DNA of 36,170 nucleotides from Umbelopsis ramanniana AG (Eukaryota > Mucoromycota > Umbelopsidomycetes > Umbelopsidales > Umbelopsidaceae), in assembly GCF_025399195.1 (NCBI RefSeq), contig NW_026252188.1, positions 1 to 36,170 on the forward strand, given 5' to 3'. Numbering within the stretch: position 1 is the first letter of the stretch; each line of letters opens with the position of its first letter. The translations under genes and the position numbers were made by a program. The notes under the pieces were generated by a model, which had not been told where the DNA came from, did no database searches, and saw nothing but the letters and a program-made list of their open reading frames with translations. Positions 32,808-36,170 of this stretch are shown piece after piece.

Positions 32808-33555
32808 ATGGAATTACTAGACGTTGGCAAGCATTGTAATCTGATCTCCTGTCGACAACTAGGTACATACCTGAACGTAGAATATATAAATTCATCAATA
32901 CATTATAACTAAAACATACCTGTTTTCAACCAAATCGTATAGACTTCTTACCCCTCAAGTGTGCAGACTGTCGCTACAGCTTTTGGTAAGATAGATTGTA
33001 TATGATGACGAGGAAATTAGAACATTGCATTAACCTGTTTTCATAGCCAAGAACATAGTCACCCAGACGAACACAATTGCCAGAACAAGAACGCTACCCG
33101 TGTAGACATCAGGTAATGGATGCAACCAATCGATACTGTGACCATTTCACTTTGACATCTAACAATTGCCTTTGAAGGATACCGACCTGCCAAACCTGCA
33201 ATAAGCCAGTACCATTGCGAAGTCGAACAGAAGATCCTGAAAAGAGAGTACGTATGCGTTTATAATGTATAGGTGGTAAAAGACGCAATGGTTGACAACT
33301 GACTTTTCTTTTTAACAGATGTCAGATCACTTGGCGAGCCATTGCGCTGACATCAAAGTCGATCACAAAGTTTGTACTGCGCCTAATTGTCGGACAAAGA
33401 TACTGGTACCGATTGCGTGTTCAAGCTGCGGCAAGCAAGTCTGTGTGAAACATCGCTGGCCAAAGGAGCATAATTGTCAACCACAACCAAAAATTATGAA
33501 AGCTGTGGCAGATTCCAAAAAGATGTTAAAGGCTTATCGAGCGCTGGTCTACTAA
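32808..33555 (+). CDS. AN1-type zinc finger protein (ZFAND2/Cuz1-like)
   Basis: Members of this family bind ubiquitin, Cdc48 or the proteasome and respond to arsenite or protein-folding stress. Five exons (32808-32862, 32943-32985, 33047-33112, 33178-33247, 33319-33555) join in phase to 156 residues. Two AN1 fingers are seen. The first is HCNLISCRQLDFLPLKCADC leading into CQEHSHPDEHNC (residues about 8-45). The second is VCTAPNCRTKILVPIACSSC leading into CVKHRWPKEHNC (about 94-131). Between them lies a smaller Cys/His unit, CQTCNKPVPL ... HLASHC, as in ZFAND2 proteins. Each finger has the expected Cys-x-Cys and His-x5-His-x-Cys spacing. The first finger is spread over three exons. The gene sits between the membrane protein gene and a broken copy of that gene's 3' end. 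Its fourth intron contains an 18-base sequence repeated downstream of that copy. Confidence 0.88.
33249..33266 (+). repeat. 18-base direct repeat, copy A (AN1 gene intron 4)
   Basis: tacgtatgcgtttataat, overlapping the GTACGT donor of the fourth intron. An identical copy in the same orientation lies at 34418-34435, at the end of the duplicated gene fragment. Confidence 0.7.
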
Positions 33556-33735
33556 ATCGACATCGTTTGTCAGTCACGGCACGGCTGGCTCAGTCGCGCA
33601 TTAGGCCCCCTGGTTATTTTAAAGTACCACACCTTTTTAACTCCCCCACTCAACCTGTAGAAATGCTCCATCATCTATATATGGATTGACTATTGTACAA
33701 TCTGCTTCTGCTTTAACATCTCTGTATTTTACGTT

Positions 33736-34411
33736 ACTCTACTAACGCTGATGTTACTGGAGAATACGTTTGCTCTGCAAAATGCGATTTCCTAACAACG
33801 TCAGGCGAATTGAAGATTCGAAAGGTACAAACCAAAACTTTGTTACTGGATAATAAGAACGGAAAAATCGATGTTCGGAACATATCCTCGGTGTTCAATG
33901 TCGTTTCTAGTGGTCGAAATTCTATGAAATTGCAAGTTCAAGGCATCATCCACGGCGTTATGTTTGTGCTTACCAACAAGAATGCCCCTGTTAACTTGAC
34001 TATGGTGAGTGTTTAAGCGTTTTCAAATTTAGTTATCATGTATGGGTTAGTTAGTTTTCGGTATAATGATTGCTAATTTGATTTGTCATTATTATAGCCC
34101 ATGGAATATAGAGGTGATTTCTATCTGTCGACCTCTGCTGGTTACAAGTCTAAAGCCGAACTGGTAAACCCTTCGGACTCCGGGCATTCTTTGAGATTCA
34201 AGGTGGTCACTGGAAACTATGTTAAAGGCACAAAACTCACTCCTTCCAACGTGAGAGAAGAGGCTCGATAACGATTGGTAACGAGAACGACGATGCCACC
34301 TTGGTATTTGCCGACGAATGAGCAACCAAATTTATTCGAAAGTACAATAAGCAGTTGACTTGGATTCGTCAGCTTCTAGATTATTCCTCTGGATCCAATG
34401 CATTAAGCTTA
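33736..34411 (+). pseudogene. Broken partial duplicate of the DUF4097-like gene 3' end
   Basis: This segment repeats 32040-32710 at high identity. It includes part of exon 3, the entire last intron (only a couple of differences), the last exon and about 85 bases of 3' flank, so it is a DNA-level duplication and not a retrocopy. It lacks the promoter, N-terminus, membrane segment and start codon. Exon 3 carries scattered substitutions and a net three-base loss (RNDFMKL in the parent, RNSMKL here). In the last exon a two-base gain after NVRE shifts the frame and brings a stop at 34269-34271, so the parent's final residues are lost. The copy begins inside what should be the 3' region of the AN1 gene. 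Confidence 0.88.
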
Positions 34412-34417
34412 GCAGCA

Positions 34418-34435
34418 TACGTATGCGTTTATAAT
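34418..34435 (+). repeat. 18-base direct repeat, copy B (junction of the duplicate)
   Basis: Identical to 33249-33266 in the AN1 gene intron. It lies where the duplicated 3' flank stops resembling the parent copy. Confidence 0.7.
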
Positions 34436-34466
34436 TTATAAAAATATAAAAAAGAGAGGGAGCTTC

Positions 34467-34525
34467 AATTGAGGGTGGTGAAATTACATGTCCTTATAGA
34501 AGAATAATTATCACCACCCTCAATT
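34467..34525. repeat. Perfect 15-base inverted repeat with 29-base loop
   Basis: Left arm aattgagggtggtga at 34467-34481; right arm tcaccaccctcaatt at 34511-34525. The loop is AT-rich. A related G-rich word, cgagggtgggtggga, follows at about 34560. The repeat lies between the end of the duplicated fragment and the stop of the minus-strand helicase gene. It could be a terminal or subterminal repeat of a mobile element, or a transcribed hairpin in a 3' region. Confidence 0.6.
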
Positions 34526-34634
34526 CAAACACTTATTCATTTTTTAATTATATGGACGTCGAGGGTGGGTGGGATGGTCAGAGGGGTAAGAGCAGCGCAT
34601 CCCCTCCGATATACATATAAATGGATTCAAGATC

Positions 34635-36170
34635 TCATTTTACATACGACTGTCTGATATTCATAGAATTGGCTTGCCACAGACGCTCAACGTCATTCCA
34701 AAGCTCTTTCGAAACAAGATATCGATAGCATTGGAAATGCTCTGGTTGGACAAGGGCTTTGCACACGCAAAGTGACTCGGCACACTGAATCATGCGCGGT
34801 GGTGAGCTTTTGGTTTTGGCGCGAACTGTGATACCAGCTCTACCAAGTATTCTACTGATCATCCGGTTTAGTGTATGTGTTTCCGGTTTGGTGGTGTATC
34901 TATGGTGTTCATCTTGGAGATTGTAATGGCGGCCAAATATGTGAACATAGTAGGCTTCATACTTCCGCAAGATCAAAAACAAAGGGCCCACGGTTACTTT
35001 TGTGCCCCAAGTCCGATGGTGAAGTGCTTGGCCAAAGAAGCGACCATCGAAACGCATGATGATCTCCCAAACCATCTCTGCAAATTTCATATTTGCTATT
35101 TTGTCCAGACTGGACTTGCAGAAGACTTCCCTGTTGAGCCACCAATTATCAGCATCAGGTGTCTCATCTAAACTCGACTCATACAAGAATCTTTTCAATC
35201 AAGTAAGTTAAATAAGGGTCGGCGGTTTGTACATGGCATTATTATTGTTAAACATACCGGTCCATAACAGTCAGCAACATATAATATTTCGAGAGGGCTT
35301 TGCGGGTGGAGTTGGCGGTTGAGAATGATTTTGCACTGAGCATGTTTGTCACAACTGCCAAGCCAGCTCCACGGTCGCCGCATAGCATTCGTTCTTGCAG
35401 ATAAGCAGAATTGGTAGACATCTGCAGCTCCATGATATCAGGAACGTTCCTATAATCCATCTCGTTCAAAAGTTTAACAGTGTCAAGCTCAGTGTTAACA
35501 CCTGATTCCATTAGTATTTTCAAGCTGCCATTACAATTCTATGTTAGTTACATGTCGATTGCAACGATAACTTCTCTTTTTTTTTGTCTGGATTACCTTC
35601 GTTGATTGGTGAGGTAGCGTTGCATGATATCTTCGATCCACTTCATATCGTAAATTCCAGATCCAGCATCTTGCCTGTCATCCACGTAGTGGAAATTGAC
35701 GTTGGGAAGAAGACGTTCCGCATTCCCAAGATGAATACGTCTATTGGAGGGGTCGGCCGCTTCTGAGCGAACTGCAGCCATGATACTCGTCAAGAAAGCA
35801 GGAACACCACTATTAGTATCAGCGATTTCCATCATGGCAGATTTCAGCCGCCTGATCGACGTAATGGTGAGGTTAGATTTAGCAGGCTGAATCCATGCAT
35901 GCCTTCTACCACTAATATCAGTTCTTCCAAGGAAACGCAGCCGAGACACGACTTGTATCTCTTCCCAAAACGTCAAGACATCTAAAAACAGAAAATCGTA
36001 GGAAGTTTGGAAGTGCCTATCAAGACTGTGTCCTACTTGCAGAACACTGGTAACAATCAGAATATCACATTGCAAAGAAAATGTATTTGGATCTTGCAAG
36101 AATTTGACCGCCCAAGCTTCGTCTTGAACCTCAGCCCAAATACCTTTGATTCGCTCGGCCGCCTGAATCC
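34635..36170 (-). CDS. Origin-binding (UL9-like) helicase, 3' part only
   Basis: Partial: the frame is open at the window edge, so the N-terminus lies beyond 36170. Three exons join in phase: 35597-36170, 35258-35524 and 34635-35190. The first shows the second RecA-like domain of a superfamily 2 helicase. CDILIVTSVLQVGHSLDRHF resembles the motif V region and EEIQVVSRLRFLGR resembles motif VI (Gln...Arg-x-Arg). The wording and spacing recall the Herpes_ori_bp/UL9-type origin-binding helicase family, which I believe also occurs as multicopy genes in some fungal genomes. The remaining roughly 350 residues are mostly helical with no domain I can name (NWWLNREVFCKSS, MVWEIIMRFDGRFFG, HHRYTTKPETHTLNRMI). 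Walker A and B motifs would be upstream and cannot be checked. No disabling mutation is seen in the visible part. A mobile-element or virus-derived origin is possible but not shown. Confidence 0.6.

Noticed and set aside
33810-34016. Duplicated fragment read as an independent small gene
   Set aside because: No ATG start, no promoter and a frameshift in the following exon; it is explained by partial duplication of the upstream membrane protein gene.

Overview
The window is eukaryotic nuclear DNA, almost certainly fungal. Genes sit on both strands and are cut by many short GT-AG introns of about 60-140 bases. The housekeeping set is eukaryotic: a PBAF/RSC ARID subunit, Sem1, a GPI ethanolamine-phosphate transferase, S-formylglutathione hydrolase, Tdp1 and mS41. 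An early-diverging lineage such as Mucoromycota is my best guess, from the animal-like ARID-RFX-zinc finger architecture, the FYRN/FYRC protein and the origin-binding-type helicase. That placement is inference; no marker gene was compared. I joined exons by reading splice sites and checking phase, and all but one of the complete models close in frame.

Left part (1-9.4 kb): the WASP-binding tail of a WIP/verprolin-like protein (-); a seven-exon ARID/RFX/C2H2 chromatin remodeller subunit (+); the proteasome subunit Sem1/Dss1 (+); an intronless GPI13/PIG-O transferase (-); and a small unknown two-exon gene (-). A gene-poor 2.6 kb stretch follows.

Middle part (11.9-21.9 kb): a multi-exon FYRN/FYRC nuclear protein (-); a 1.7 kb gap; S-formylglutathione hydrolase (-), divergent from a twelve-exon tyrosyl-DNA phosphodiesterase (+); a DUF3245-type nuclear protein (-); a tiny two-exon unknown gene (+); and mitochondrial ribosomal protein mS41 (-).

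Right part (22.8-36.2 kb) is the accessory-looking section. Two long reading frames, one of ankyrin repeats and one with a HET domain, lie in the same frame and are separated by a single stop codon. That stop lies at the 3' edge of a well-formed 72-base intron, so I read them as one roughly 1,699-residue ankyrin-HET gene. Next come a seven-exon gene ending in a Rieske [2Fe-2S] domain (-) and a type II membrane protein with a repetitive DUF4097-like ectodomain (+). The 3' end of the membrane protein gene has been copied to the far side of an AN1 zinc-finger gene and is broken there. The window ends with a perfect 15-base inverted repeat and the 3' part of a helicase gene resembling the origin-of-replication-binding (UL9-like) family, cut by the window edge.

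Most genes here look functionally independent, as expected in a fungal chromosome. The accessory block combines a likely non-self-recognition/cell-death protein, a surface protein with a broken partial duplicate, and a mobile-element-like helicase.
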